Below, piece after piece: positions 25,013 through 36,301 of a stretch of DNA of 64,000 nt. Each line of letters begins with the position of its first letter. The first letter of the stretch is position 1. The stretch comes from Calendula officinalis (taxonomy: Eukaryota > Streptophyta > Magnoliopsida > Asterales > Asteraceae), in assembly GCA_963853835.1 (NCBI GenBank), contig OY970834.1:37169257-37233256 (forward strand), in the 5' to 3' direction. The notes under the pieces were generated by a model. It did not search any database and was not told the origin of the DNA. It was given only the letters and a program-made list of their open reading frames with translations. The position numbers were made by a program, and so were the translations under genes.

Positions 25013-25915
25013 CTAGTTTTTCATACCCTTGGTCCTGATTATCGACTCAATCCGCTGCAACTTGAGATCATTCTTGAACTTGTTGATGAAGTCATCGGCC
25101 TTCGCATCGACCTCCACGTCATCATCGGAATCATCCTCCACCGCCTTTACCGCCGACTTTCTCTCTCTCACGGTTGCCGGCCGGCGAGTCTCCACGATCT
25201 CGTGTTTCTCGAGATTCGAGAAACCCACTTTCATACTTGCCGATTTCTTCATCTTCGACGGCGGCTTCGGCGGGAGCGCACTGTCGGACTTTGTTCTGTC
25301 ATGGTGTACGCCGCCTCCTTTCAGTTTACTATACACCTCATCCAAACTCTGGAATCCATCGGTGTGTTCATCATTTGTAGCCGGGTCGAAATCGAACTCC
25401 GTATCTACCCGGGTCGGCTCAAAATCGAAATGGGTCATCACCGTTTCAACATGGGTTTCCGTGTCAGTGAGCTGTATTTCATTGGTGTGATTGTGAGAAG
25501 AAAAATGATCGGCGGCAACGGCTAACTGATCGGAATTTGTGGAATCGAAGTCAAAATGTTGATAGTGAAGAGGTTGATTGAAGACAAATTCTGTAGCTGC
25601 TACTTCTATTGGCTCTTGGTTGTGGTGGGTTTCCGGTGAGGATTCGTGATGGGATTTTTGGGGGTAGAAATTGAAGGACTTGAGACGGTGGAGGATAGAC
25701 GGAGATCTGGCGATTTGTGGTGGATTTGGGTGGTTATGAGAGTTTTGTTTCTGCTGTTCTTCTTGTTCTTGTTGATTGTTGTTGGTGGGGAGATTTGAGG
25801 TGAAAACAATGGTGGCAATCATGAGATTGAGGAGGATGAAGAAGACAGTGGATGTGAACCAGCTGTTGAGGGAAGCCCAAAGTGACGATTGAACAGAGGT
25901 TGCAGAGTCGTCCAT
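25013..25915 (-). CDS. DUF4408/DUF761 domain protein
   Basis: Intronless gene of 300 codons from ATG 25915. The N-terminus (residues ~10-45) matches the DUF4408 type: a Trp/Ser-containing stretch (SLWASLNSWF) leading into a hydrophobic, probably membrane-embedded segment (FFILLNLMIATIVF). The middle is long, polar and probably disordered (Gln/Asn/His-rich, then acidic). The last ~35 residues (DDFINKFKNDLKLQRIESI) are the DUF761 motif found at the C-terminus of many plant proteins, including PAMP-induced A70-like proteins. The biochemical role is unknown. Fragments in other frames are shadows of this gene. No disruption was seen. Confidence 0.88.
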   Translation of the reverse strand: MDDSATSVQSSLWASLNSWFTSTVFFILLNLMIATIVFTSNLPTNNNQQEQEEQQKQNSHNHPNPPQIARSPSILHRLKSFNFYPQKSHHESSPETHHNQEPIEVAATEFVFNQPLHYQHFDFDSTNSDQLAVAADHFSSHNHTNEIQLTDTETHVETVMTHFDFEPTRVDTEFDFDPATNDEHTDGFQSLDEVYSKLKGGGVHHDRTKSDSALPPKPPSKMKKSASMKVGFSNLEKHEIVETRRPATVRERKSAVKAVEDDSDDDVEVDAKADDFINKFKNDLKLQRIESIIRTKGMKN

Positions 25916-26209
25916 TTTTGGGAGAAGAGGGAAAGGTGGAGTGTGTGGAGTGAAAGAGAGAGTGTGTGTAATGGGGGTTGGGTTGGGTGAGATATTTTGT
26001 GATTTTACAACTGTAGTGTGGTGGAGTTCTTGTCCTTATCATTAACCCATGAATTCCAACCAAATGCAACCCAACCAAATTAGTTGCCAATTTTATGTCA
26101 AAAAATTGAGTTGTAGAGATGTTAAGTGTACCGATTTATATAGGATAATAATAATATTGGTGTAAGTTGAAGTTGAAGTTGAAGTCGATGCAAGAGCTGC
26201 AATGTATTT
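25916..26209. other. Upstream region of the DUF4408/DUF761 gene
   Basis: Presumed 5' untranslated and promoter DNA. It contains CT-rich stretches typical of plant 5' UTRs (minus strand near 25920-25980) and a short TGAAGT tandem near 26165-26185. No other gene. Confidence 0.35.
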
Positions 26210-26222
26210 GATTATGTGTAAG

Positions 26223-27752
26223 GAGTTGCGTTCAAGGAGGTCCATGATTTTTATAAAATCCCGAGGAATAAATATCAACCGTTGATCAATATGATCTAAT
26301 GGTTAAGATTAATCAAATACTTTATACATGGAGGGGTATTTTGGTCATTTGGCACTAAAATTTTTTTTTATTATATTTTATATTTTATTTTAATTTTTTT
26401 TATTTTTTTAATTATTAATTCAGGGGTATTTTGGTCATTTTGAAAAAAAAAATATTTTTTATTTTTTATTTTAAAATTTTTATTTTTTTTAAAAAAAATT
26501 ATTTTATTTTTTTAAAAATTATTAATTTTACATTAAAAACACATAATGTGATTGCATAGTGAATCACATGTGATTGCATTCTGAATCACATGTGATTTAA
26601 CTAAAACATCAAATGTGATTAAATATATAATCACATTTGATTTTACACTAAAATCACATGTGATTTTACACTAAAATCCTATGTTGCACGGATACGGATA
26701 CGGTACTGGGAAACGGATACGCTACGGATACGGGAAACGGTAAAAATAAAAAATTCAAGATACGGATACGGCAAGATACGGAAAATATAAAATACTAAAA
26801 ATATATATATATGTTAAAGAAATTATAATTATTTGATTAAGAAATTATATTCTATGATTAGGTTTTAATTATTGTTATTTAAATATAAATAATACTTCAA
26901 AAAGTATGAAAAATAATATGAATCGATTTTAAAAAACTTAAAATGGAAAAGTAATGGTCTTATTGTGATAATATTTTAAGTTAAAGGGCATATATGTAAT
27001 TTCGTATTTAACCTAATATTAAATGAAATTGCGGCTGCTAAATTGCTCATCTTTCTCCTTCATTTGGCTGGCCGTTAACGTTATTCTATCTCGCACTCTG
27101 TCTCCATGGATACCGGCTGCTATTCTGGTCAACATTCATCGCCTCTGTCCTCCGCTGCTCCTCTACTACCGCTGCCGAGACATCTCCGGGTATCTTCCCC
27201 TAAACCTGTGCAGAAAGTCGCCGGAAACTTTGCAGAAATCGCCGGAAACTTCGCAGAAATCGCCGGAAACTTCGCAGAAAAGTTTCCGGCACCTGAGAAA
27301 CGTTTCCGGCTGAATCCAAGGCGTATCCGTATCTCAGGTGTTTCCGATACGGGGGCGGCACTCTAGGTGGCGTTTCCGTGCATCCTAGCTAAAATCACAT
27401 GTGATTAAGTTATACACCTAATTATTAAATAAATATTATTTTTTAACAAAAAAAATAATAAAAAAATAAAAAAATTTAAAATAAAAAAAATAATGAAAAA
27501 AAAATCGAACTTTTTTTTAAGTGCCAAATGACCAAAATACCCCTTCATAATAAAAAATAAAAAATAAAAATTTAAAATAAAAAATATAAAATAAAAAAAT
27601 AAAAAAATATTTTTATTTTTTAAAAAATGACCAAAACACCCTCAATATATAAAATATGTGATTAATCTTGACCATTAGATCCTATTGATCAATGGTTGAG
27701 ATTTGTTCATTGGGACTTCATAAAGATGATGGACCTCCTTGAACGTTTATCT
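26223..27752. mobile_element. Mutator-like non-autonomous element with long inverted repeats
   Basis: Perfect 9-bp TSD ATGTGTAAG (26214-26222 and 27753-27761), typical of Mutator-like elements. The termini share CGTTCAAGGAGGTCCAT as exact inverted repeats. The inverted arms extend several hundred bases: GATCAATATGATCTAATGG versus CCATTAGATCCTATTGATC, and GGGGTATTTTGGTCATTTGG versus CCAAATGACCAAAATACCCC. A hAT element sits in the centre at 26679-27388. No transposase ORF. Confidence 0.8.
26679..27388. mobile_element. hAT-type element with GATACGG words, nested in the Mutator-like element
   Basis: A 710-bp insert with perfect 8-bp TSD CTAAAATC (26671-26678 and 27389-27396). Ends CTATGTTGCACGGA and TCCGTGCATCCTAG are inverted with a few mismatches. 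The left part repeats GATACGG. The right part is GC-richer and contains at least three tandem copies of GAAACTTCGCAGAAATCGCCG-type sequence (about 27215-27285). That GC-rich piece is open in two plus frames and may be captured DNA. No recognised protein. Confidence 0.75.
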
Positions 27753-27999
27753 ATGTGTAAGGGTTCAGCCGATCAAGTTAATGATAAACTCTAACCAAAC
27801 TCACGTAGTAGGCGTCAAACCTGTTTTCATTTGAAATCAACCCTCCCTTTTAGAATATTTGGCGACTGACAACAGTCGCCTAGGCGGCCAAACACCCTTC
27901 GTGATGGGTCGAGCTATTGCTCGTGTAAGGGGAGGAGCGCGTCTTCAACAAGCGAATGAAATGGGGACGGAGGTGGGGACCATGCTCTTACACATAGTC

Positions 28000-28101
28000 T
28001 TAGGATATTTAAAACTTGGTATCTAGATTTTTGAATATTCAAAATTTGCATATCCATATTTTAATAATGGATTTTTACTAATTGAACCAGATATCCAAAA
28101 T
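28000..28101. other. Short spacer
   Basis: AT-rich spacer between the nested elements and the following GGTACC-word repeat. Nothing else is visible. Confidence 0.3.
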
Positions 28102-28344
28102 TAGGGATAAGCAAACTGGACCAAGTATCGAAAGTGTACTGAACTCGGTACCCGGTTTTGGTTCCAACAAGTCCATGATAATCAAATCCAAACAAATACC
28201 AAACCGAACTGGTCCTGCACATAACTGATACCGACCTATGGTACCGAGTATGATACTCGGTACCTGTTTTTAAAATTATAGAAAATTAGGTATCGCCAAT
28301 TTGGTACTGCTTTGATACCCAATACAATACCGGGCTCATTCCTA
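28102..28344. mobile_element. hAT-like element built of GGTACCGAGT words
   Basis: About 243 bp between TAGGGATAAGCAAACTGG and GGGCTCATTCCTA (imperfect inverted ends), filled with GGTACC, GAGTATGATACTCGGTACC and related words. Structurally it matches the other word-repeat hAT-like elements here. No clean TSD is visible. Confidence 0.5.
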
Positions 28345-29601
28345 TTATATATGAGGATAGTGAGTGTGTGGCTGTCACGTATCTAAGGTTAGGTGTGGAA
28401 CCACCTATAACTACATAGTTTTAGTTTTAAAAAAACTCAAAACGGTTATTTTTACAATGTCTTGTCACTTTCCAAACATATTAGAACACTTAGATAATAA
28501 AAAAAACTATATACACACACATATGCACATGTTGTTGAATATGAACACCAATTATAGAATATGAAGGTAGTAACACCATTTCAACAAAAACATATTAAAA
28601 TTTAAGATAAGTGGTGAGTTTTAGAGGGGCTTTGATACACTAATGAGTTTATGTAGTGAGTTATAAGTTCTTTTTAACAAAAAATACATAGTTTTAGGTG
28701 GTTCCACACCTAAGATTAAGTATATGACAGCCAAACACTTACTTTTCCCATTATATATTCATCAATCCTGGTTTTCCTAGCCAACTTTTCAAAGTTTACG
28801 AAGGTTTCAACTCTAACCAACATACTACTTTTGTAATGGATTTGAGTCCTATGAAAGGCTTACGAAGTGAAGTAGATCAAAGTGGTGTCTTATACTTTAT
28901 CCATTTGATGCATTTACAATACAATTTTATATCTTTATCATATATAATGCATTTAGTATCTTCTCACATTAATAAAATTTATTAATTTTTCAACCAACAT
29001 ATTTATTATTTTAGGATAAATTTGTGTTTTATCAAAAATATGTTTCATGAAATATTTAAACTTGTGGTCCATTCGTTATTAACACAATAAATAATCAACT
29101 GAACTAGTGGATCATATATTCATTACTTGATTATAATTATTCTTATTAATCTTTTAAACTTTAAATAGTTAAAAATTATCACTACCCACCATAACCCATT
29201 ACCCACCATCCATGACCACCACCATGACCACTCATCATCACTATCGGCACCATCACCCACTAAATTAATCGCCGAATAATATACTTATGACTTACTAAGT
29301 ACCTGTCACTGCATTACGCATATACCATTCTAATTTTCAAAAAAAAATATAGTTTTATTTTTAAAACTGTCTAGTCTACCATAATTAATTATCAACTAAC
29401 CTGATGACTACAACATACTTGTCCAACAGTAACTACCAAATTTTGGTGGGCAGCGAAGCTCATAATTTCAAAGTCGTGGAAGAATTGGGGCCAATGTTTG
29501 GTCGGATCATACATATTTTTTAAGCCACATTCGCATCACAAGTTGCAAATAATTATGAGAATCGGTAGGAGTTTGGCATTTGAGTTTCTAAACTTTGACC
29601 T
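28345..29601. other. Intergenic, no gene seen
   Basis: AT-rich DNA. The words GTATCTAAGGTTAGGTGTGGAACCACCTA at 28379-28407 and TAGGTGGTTCCACACCTAAG at 28696-28715 form a dispersed inverted repeat about 300 bp apart, perhaps a small MITE. No supported gene. Confidence 0.45.
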
Positions 29602-30365
29602 TGTTGGAAATAGTGTCCAACGTCATCAGATAAACCGGTTGACTGGTCAACGTAAATTAGAGTCCTACTGGGGTTGCTCTTGAGGTGCAACCAAACACGA
29701 GAATAAAAAGCGGGCTTTAATTAAAAGTATAATTAAAGTGTAACGGGCTAAATGGACTAGAATAAGTTGATGGGTAATTAACTAGTTATTCTATTGGGCT
29801 TAGTTTAATTAAACAGACGGGCTTGGACCAATTTGAGACTGACTCAAATTAGGAAAGATTTTAACCAAACCTTATAAATAGGGAGTTAGGGTAACCTAAT
29901 ACACTTAACAACTTGTTCCTTGCTCCCTACACCCATTCGGCCTCCCCCCTTCGTCCGACCGCCACCACCGTGCGCCACCACCGTGCGCCACCGTCGTCGC
30001 CGCCGTGCTGCCGCCGTGAGCCACCGTCGACCGAAAGGTGTTTTCGGTTGTGGTTTTTTTTGGGTTTTCTCAACGGTACTTTACACTACGTTGTGGTGTA
30101 TTGTCTCGTTCGTTGTCAACCTCAAGTGTGATCAAGTAGAGGGGTTCTAGCTTGAATCCTGGTTCGTTGACAAGTTCTGGCTCGTACGAGATCTCAAGGA
30201 ATTGCATCACCAAGTGCTGCTAACGTAAGTAATTTATTTATTTTATTCTAGTTACCTTAGACTCGTATATCTAAACGATCCTTATTAGTTCCGTCGTTTA
30301 TCGTATTGATTTGTTTGTAATTCCGCGACTAACAAACCGTCGGTAAATTGGTACGAAACCCAACG
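29602..30365 (+). mobile_element. Solo LTR, probably Copia type
   Basis: A 764-bp unit starting TGTTGGAAATAGTG and ending AAACCCAACG, flanked by 5-bp TSD GACCT (29597-29601 and 30366-30370). The terminal words TGTTGG/CCAACG are inverted except that the expected final CA reads CG. A TATA-like CCTTATAAATAGGG (about 29870) is followed by a GC-rich transcribed-type region, the usual layout of an LTR promoter. The small ORFs at 29913-30150 fall inside the LTR and are not genes. No internal domain follows. Confidence 0.68.
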
Positions 30366-31743
30366 GACCTATTTTATATATTTAAGATCTTTGTTGGTTC
30401 ATCTTTGTGTGTGTGTTAAATAATACATATAAATCCAGAAAAAAATGTATTTAACAAAACTTAAATTGGTCAAAAATATTTAATAAAAACTAAAAAATTG
30501 GTCAAAATATTTAACAAAAACTTAAATTGGTCCATAAATGAATAACTGAACCGAGGCTCAAATAAGAGTCTATGATGACAAATACACAAGTTATCAACTT
30601 GACCATCACTCAATCGAGACTTGTAGGTTTGATATGTGTTTTGATTTTCATGTTCTTTTTTTCTTCTTCTTCCTTCATTTTCTGTTATCTTAATCCGATT
30701 TTATAAGAAAAGCTGAAGATAGTTGAAGAATTTTAAGTATATGTTTATTAATTATGACTTAATATAATAAAAATGATGATTACATAAACTGTTTCATAAA
30801 ACATACACGAACAGACTTATTGAAATATTTTGTATTGGCTTGATTTTATTTACTAAGAATAAGGGATATAACGGCCCCAAACCCACACTAAGTTGAGGTG
30901 GCACCTTCTTTTGGCGCTGCTAGTCCAATACACGACATCATGTTTCCCTTGTGCTAAGACTCATGCCAAACTATTGGCGCGATCAACCGTAGACTTTAAA
31001 AAGTGAGTAATAGGATATATTGGTGGATTTTAAAAGAAATGTTTTGACTTAAGTTATGATTAAAATAGTATTTGTCGGTGTTAATGTAAAATATGAAATA
31101 CCGCGATGATGCGGAGATGAATTTTAAATTTTTGGCTTCCCACCACGTCTCTTGCTCTAAAGAAATTCAATTATTCAACTTTACTTGCAAGTCAAAAGAA
31201 CCTACTCAAACTGTGAAGCCAAACAAAGAGACTTGCCGACTACTAGCCGACGCTTTGAGATCTGTTTTTTTATTTATTTAAAAAATAACATTAAAAGTTA
31301 TACTGAATTCAAAATAGTATCAGCTTAAAATAATAGTAATACACTACTTACTAGACGAATGATTTTTCCCTACCAAATTTAAAAGTTTAGTCAAGCTCAT
31401 AATTTTGAATTAAAACGTAATAATGAAAGTTATGTTATACTTTAGTATTCTTAGTCTAACATTGATTAAAATTTTAAATTGTAAGATTATTCATAGTAGT
31501 GCGCCGCACACGGTTCGTCGCTGACCATACGTGTCGCTCATGTGACAACGATTGCAACCAAACCCTTGCATTCGGTCTTCCATGCGACTGATGGAGGTCG
31601 ATATGTAATGTGTTGTCCATGCTTGTACATCATGCATTGTAAGTAGTACATGTATTAATAAAATCAATTTCAAGATTTGGTCACGTATTTATTCACCACT
31701 ACAGGGTTTGATCGAAGTTTGATTGTATTTGATATGTCGCTTA
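30366..31743. other. Intergenic, no gene seen
   Basis: AT-rich spacer. A local tandem repeat of TTTAACAAAAACTTAAATTGGTC-like sequence lies near 30440-30540. Short ORFs are unsupported. Confidence 0.45.
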
Positions 31744-32055
31744 GACCACTTCTAACGCCTGGGGTGGCATGGGTTTGGGGACGGCGTCCCACCATTGGCA
31801 CCGCCAAATTAGTTTTGCCGTCGGTTTGTATCCGCCAGTAGGGGATAGGAAGACATGAGGAATCGGTTGGTGTGGTGGGGCCTAAATGGGTATTTTGTGT
31901 GTGTATATTTTGTAATGTCGGGTCTCAAAAAACTGAAGGGAAGATGTATTGTTGGCATGAGTATGTCAGTTTAGTGTCGGTTGGAAGGTGAGTTGACATG
32001 ATGTTGATTTGGCAAAAACTGACAGTGTCAATTTATACCACTATTGGGAGTGGTA
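31744..32055. mobile_element. Tourist-like MITE (GACCACT family)
   Basis: A 312-bp unit with ends GACCACTTCTAACG and TATTGGGAGTGGTA (inverted) and 3-bp TSD TTA (31741-31743 and 32056-32058), the PIF/Harbinger signature. Related to 36302-36579, which shares TTGGCAAAAACTGACA-like and GACATGA words. Confidence 0.72.
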
Positions 32056-32242
32056 TTATGCAAGTAGGGTTTTCGTGTTTTATTTTTGCAACAAACAAGT
32101 TGTGCATAATTATTTTATGAGTTTAAATGTTTGTGATCAACTAAAATAGAATCAAGTGCAGGGCGTACTTACTGAGTAGAACGAGTGGTACGTGGAAACC
32201 CTCCGAATTTTCAGAATAATATTAAATTTTTTTTATAGTAAA

Positions 32243-33165
32243 TTACATGGATAGTCTATGTGGTTTTACAATTGTTTTGGATTTGGTCCCTAAATATTAG
32301 AAAGTACACCCGTTGTCACCGTGGTTTGGATTTCGTATTGGTTTTGGTCCCTAATACTAACAGCCGTTAAAATTTACTGTTAAACTTTTTTAATTGACAA
32401 TTTTACCCTCACTCTCACCATCTCCTTCCTCTTTTTTTCATCTCTGCACACAAAAACACACCCAAATCAAAACCCTAACCCTTATATATGTTCTTGCAGA
32501 AGTTAACCTACCTCTTTCAAGTTTCATACTTTCATGCATTAGATTGGCAGAGTCGTCAAGCATTCGCGATAATTGATTAGTGCATTCATAATCCAAATCA
32601 CTTATTTTAAGTTGCAAATTTTTGTTATTCATTAAGGCTTTATCTAAATGCAAATTGTATTATTAATTGGGTTTTTCTAAATCGATGCAGTCAACAGTGA
32701 CGACAGGAAGCGAAAGGAAGAAAACCACAAAATGAGTAACGAAACTCCCAAGCTCTACATATACAAACCTAAAAAAAGGTATCATTATGATCATTTTAAC
32801 CATTGATTTTGCATTTCCGAAATCCTAATTTTACAATTTGAGGTCAGTTGAAGAAACATCTACAACAATCGCGTCCTACTCTGTCACCGTCACCGTTACA
32901 CCCAAACTGTAACTTCTTTGAGAAATTGGATGATATTTTATTAGGGTTAGGGTTTTGATTTGGGTGTGTTTTTGTGTGATGGTGAAAGTGAGGATAAAAT
33001 TGTCAATTAAAAAAGTTTAACAATAAATTTTAACGGCTGTTAGTATTAGGGACCAAAACTAATACGGAATCCAAACCACGGTGACCACGGGTGTAATTTT
33101 TGATACTTACAGACCAAATCCAAAATTGTTGTCAAACCACAGCGACCATCCATATAATTTATTTA
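32243..33165. mobile_element. Foldback-like element with ~240-bp inverted arms
   Basis: The left arm (32243-32490: AAATTACATGGATAGTC, GGATTTGGTCCCTAA, ACAGCCGTTAAAATTTACTG) is the inverted complement of the right arm (32930-33165: CAATAAATTTTAACGGCTGT, GACCAAATCCAAAATTG, GACCATCCATATAATTTA). Inner parts also match inversely (CACACCCAAATCAAAACCCTAACC versus GGGTTAGGGTTTTGATTTGG). This family is common in dicot genomes. The TSD is ambiguous in AT-rich flanks; a Mutator-like origin is possible. Confidence 0.7.
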
Positions 33166-33560
33166 TTTTTAATGTAAGAAGTGATGTGTTTAAGAAAAAA
33201 ATTATAATCATTGATGCCCTCAATCTTTTTTTATGGGTCGACCAGTCATCAAAGACATCTAATATTGTAAGCGTATATTTGATAACTAGCTACAAAACCC
33301 GCCCGATGGGCGGGTATGCTGTAAATTTTAGTATGTAGAAAAATATCCAAAAATTTTATATACTTCTAAATGACATAATAATCGATAGATGTGATGATGA
33401 TTTTGTACAAAAAAACGGTAATGAAGAAATGTTACATATAGTTATTTGTTTCCTTCGCTTATTGATCTTTTAAATATTTATTTGTTTCCTTGTATATAGG
33501 ATCTTTTAAATAGTTATTTGTATGTACGATCTTTTAAATAGTTATTTGTTTCCTTGTATG
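33166..33560. other. Spacer with repeated GATCTTTTAAATA words
   Basis: AT-rich sequence in which GATCTTTTAAATAGTTATTTG-like units recur three to four times (33463-33560). No gene. Confidence 0.45.
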
Positions 33561-33564
33561 TAGG

Positions 33565-33732
33565 AAGCCGTATATGGAGCATATGGATGTAGACCGTAAG
33601 CCGTACCAGATTCGTTTGCCGTATATGGAGCATATGAATGTAAACCGTAAGTTGTACCAGATTCGTTTGCCGTATATGGAGCATATGAATATGAATGTAG
33701 ACCGTAAGCCGTACCAGATTCGTTTGTATTAG
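33565..33732. repeat. Tandem repeat, ~60-bp unit, three copies
   Basis: GTATATGGAGCATATGAATGT plus GACCGTAAGCCGTACCAGATTCGTTTGCC is repeated three times head to tail, the last with a 6-bp insertion (ATATGA). ORFs read as repeated YGLH(S/P)YAPYTANESGT peptides in minus frames, but the repeat is not supported as a gene. Confidence 0.85.
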
Positions 33733-33996
33733 TGCAAATGACGTGGACCAATCAGGGAATTCCAAGTGGCATTATGGACGAATAGGAATGCTTGGAATTG
33801 CCATGGTGTCAAACCCTCTTCAAATTTAGGCCTCATATATAGGGTAGGATTCTCATATGAGAATTGATATTGGTCCATAATTTTTAATGGCTATATCACA
33901 CTGTACAGATTTTACAGCTAACTGTACAAGTATGTTATGCATTGGATGTGCTACATACATTAAAAGTTGTGGTATAAAAGTTACCCCCTTTCTCAT

Positions 33997-34171
33997 CAGT
34001 GGCGGACCCAGAGAAAAAATTGAGGGGTGTCACCGGTTGCACATTTTTTTCTCAGGGGTTGCACATACACTAAAAAAGAAATTTTAAAATTTTAACGTTA
34101 TTTTTACACTATTCGGAAAAGTTTCAGGGGTTACACGGGCAACCCCGGATACCATACTAGGTCCTCCCTTG
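33997..34171. mobile_element. Short hAT MITE (CAGTGGCGGA family)
   Basis: A 175-bp insert with perfect 8-bp TSD TTTCTCAT (33989-33996 and 34172-34179). Ends CAGTGGCGGACCCA and AGGTCCTCCCTTG are inverted with several mismatches. The body contains GGGTTGCACATACAC-type words. Dispersed elements starting CAGTGGCGGA are widespread in plant genomes. Confidence 0.72.
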
Positions 34172-34179
34172 TTTCTCAT

Positions 34180-36000
34180 ATTATATTAGTCTAAATAATT
34201 TAGTAGACAATCATTAAATTTAGTTAATATTAATATATATATACAAATGTGATAATAAAAAAGTATTTTTTCTACTGTTCATTTATATATGATTGGTTGG
34301 TTTGTTTTAATGGTGATAATACACGTGTGATGCAGAGAACCAACATAAAAATTTCAAATTAATATCGCTGATGCAGAGAACCAACATAAAAATTATTTCA
34401 CCTAAAAATAAGGGGTGCTTTGTAAATATTTGTATGATGCACGAGAAATACTCCACGCTCCCATAAACGTTTACAAAAGTCACCAAAAAAATAGGGATTA
34501 TTTTAAAAAGAAACCCACCGTTAAGTTATCATTTTAATTTCACTTATATTTAAAAAATAAAAATATTTATTTTTTAAAAAACCCACCATTAATTTTGACT
34601 TACATAAATATAAATATAAATTAACCTATATAATCTTATTATTTAATATTACTGAAATAGTCGACCTTTCGGATTCAGTAAGATGTCCATTTTGTAGCAG
34701 GTCGACGCGCTGGCCGACTTCTGCTTCAAAAATGTACAGGTCTAATGTTGTCTTTATCAAAAAGATGCTGCAATCTTCAATCATCGTTCATCGAGCGCTT
34801 TCTCTCATCTGCCTTCTATGTATGCCTTTATGGTCGTTAACGAGAGCAATCGGCAGACCCAGTCTCTCTTGGAATCCTGAATATGCCAATAATGAACTAA
34901 TCCACATATGTCTCTCTCCCGGCACTAATCCACATATGTCTCTCTCCCGGAGTAGTAATTAAAATAAATGATACACTTTTTATAATATACTTCATCTGAT
35001 TCAAAATAAATGAAATTTTTTATACTTAGTTGTCTCCTAATAAGTGATACATTTGGAGTACTTACATTATTTGGTAAAAAAAATGGTGGGATTCACACCC
35101 ATTTACTATATTCATTAATTTAATAAAATGACTCATTTGCCCTTAATTTTTTTAAACGTCATTAAAGTCACTTTATTGAAAAAGTATGTTAATATTAATC
35201 TTAATGGAAAAAAAATATGTTATAAAACACGCAACAACGTGCGCAGACCCACAGTGCTCGTTAATGACAAATTCTATATCAAATCAAGAACTTATAAATT
35301 TTATAAATATATATATTTACTATTCGTAAATATTCTAAAAGGTTCTAGATGGCCCACCATAAACAATTGTGATCAAAAGATTTCGATATATTAAAATTTG
35401 TGGTTAAAAAAATTAGAAAACTTTTATAATTTTGAAAATATATACTGCGTTACTTACCATGCTTTACAGAAAAATAAACAATTTCAAGTTTTTCTAAGAA
35501 CGGGTACGGGGTTAAACCCCTGTTATATGCCCCATTTCATCAATAACGTCGCGAAAACCATACCGGCTCTCTCGTTATAACCTTGCTATACCATCTTCGC
35601 CGTAGCCACAACGGCTTGCTAAAGGGGACTGAGTTGGGGGTGTGGGTGGGGGTGAGGGGTGTCCAACTAATCAAAATACATCAAATAACAAATATGAAAC
35701 TCCTATAACATAACATCACTTTGTCTATAATAGTAGGGAGTTACTTTTACCTTCTCATGTTATAGCCAAATTATAAATTTAAAATTCATATAACATCCCT
35801 GTAACATACCTTCCACACTTTATACTCTAAATATATTTTAAACCCACAAACGAAATGTCAGAGCGAGTAAAAATCATAACTTTAACCAAAATAACCGACC
35901 CACCAATATTAGTGCTTACGTGGTTACATATATGTCATGTTGATACTATGATACAATATCCATGTAACCTCGTTCAGACGTTCACCGAAAATAATTACTA
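34180..36000. other. Intergenic, no gene seen
   Basis: AT-rich spacer with two short direct repeats (GATGCAGAGAACCAACATAAAAATT near 34330 and 34370; CTAATCCACATATGTCTCTCTCCCGG near 34898 and 34925). ORFs are unsupported. Confidence 0.45.
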
Positions 36001-36176
36001 CTTCCTCTGTCCTAATATTATTATTCACAAATAAAAATCACATAGTTTAAAAAAAATACATTTATTACATTGTCTAACCAATAAAGTTTCATCTTTACCA
36101 CTTAACTATTTTTTTATTGGTAGAATTTTCAAATTGACAATAATTTAAAGACAAATCAAAAAGAAAATGGAGAGAG
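36001..36176. mobile_element. Stowaway-like MITE, second subfamily
   Basis: A 176-bp unit starting CTTCCTCTGTCCTAATATTA and ending AAAAAGAAAATGGAGAGAG, with TA on both sides. A related copy starts at 52886 (CTCCCTCCGTCTTAAAATTA, then AAAATACATTAATTACA). The two share the internal words CATAGTTT/CATACAGTTT and TGTCTAACCAATAAA/TGTCACTAATCAAA. Confidence 0.7.
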
Positions 36177-36301
36177 TATATCAGATAGGTTACATTTTTT
36201 CTGTTAATATGAATCACGCATAAATGAAGAATGTGAATCGATAATAATTTTCTTGAAAAAAACAAATTAAATAAATCAACTTGATGTAAATAGAATTTTT
36301 A

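Larger units (their letters stand above)
26210..27999. mobile_element. Tourist-like (PIF/Harbinger) MITE split by a Mutator-like element
   Basis: The outer ends GATTATGTGTAAGG and ATGCTCTTACACATAGTC are inverted and resemble those of the MITE at 39055-39340 (GACTATGTGTAAGG...). Internal words such as CCAAACTCACGTAG also match that copy (CCAAACCCACGTAA). Flanks are TTT and TTA, near the expected 3-bp TSD. Removing the Mutator-like insert and its TSD copy leaves about 251 bp, a normal MITE size. Confidence 0.65.

Noticed and set aside
25029..25525. Plus-strand ORFs of 153, 107 and 68 codons
   Set aside because: Antisense shadows of the DUF4408/DUF761 gene.
26540..26690. Regularly spaced AATCACATGTGATT words, considered as a CRISPR-like or regulatory array
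   Set aside because: They are part of the inverted arms of the Mutator-like element in a plant nuclear genome; spacers are not unique and CRISPR does not apply.
29913..30150. Two overlapping Pro/Arg-rich ORFs
   Set aside because: They lie within the solo LTR at 29602-30365, downstream of its TATA-like box, and reflect GC-rich leader sequence.
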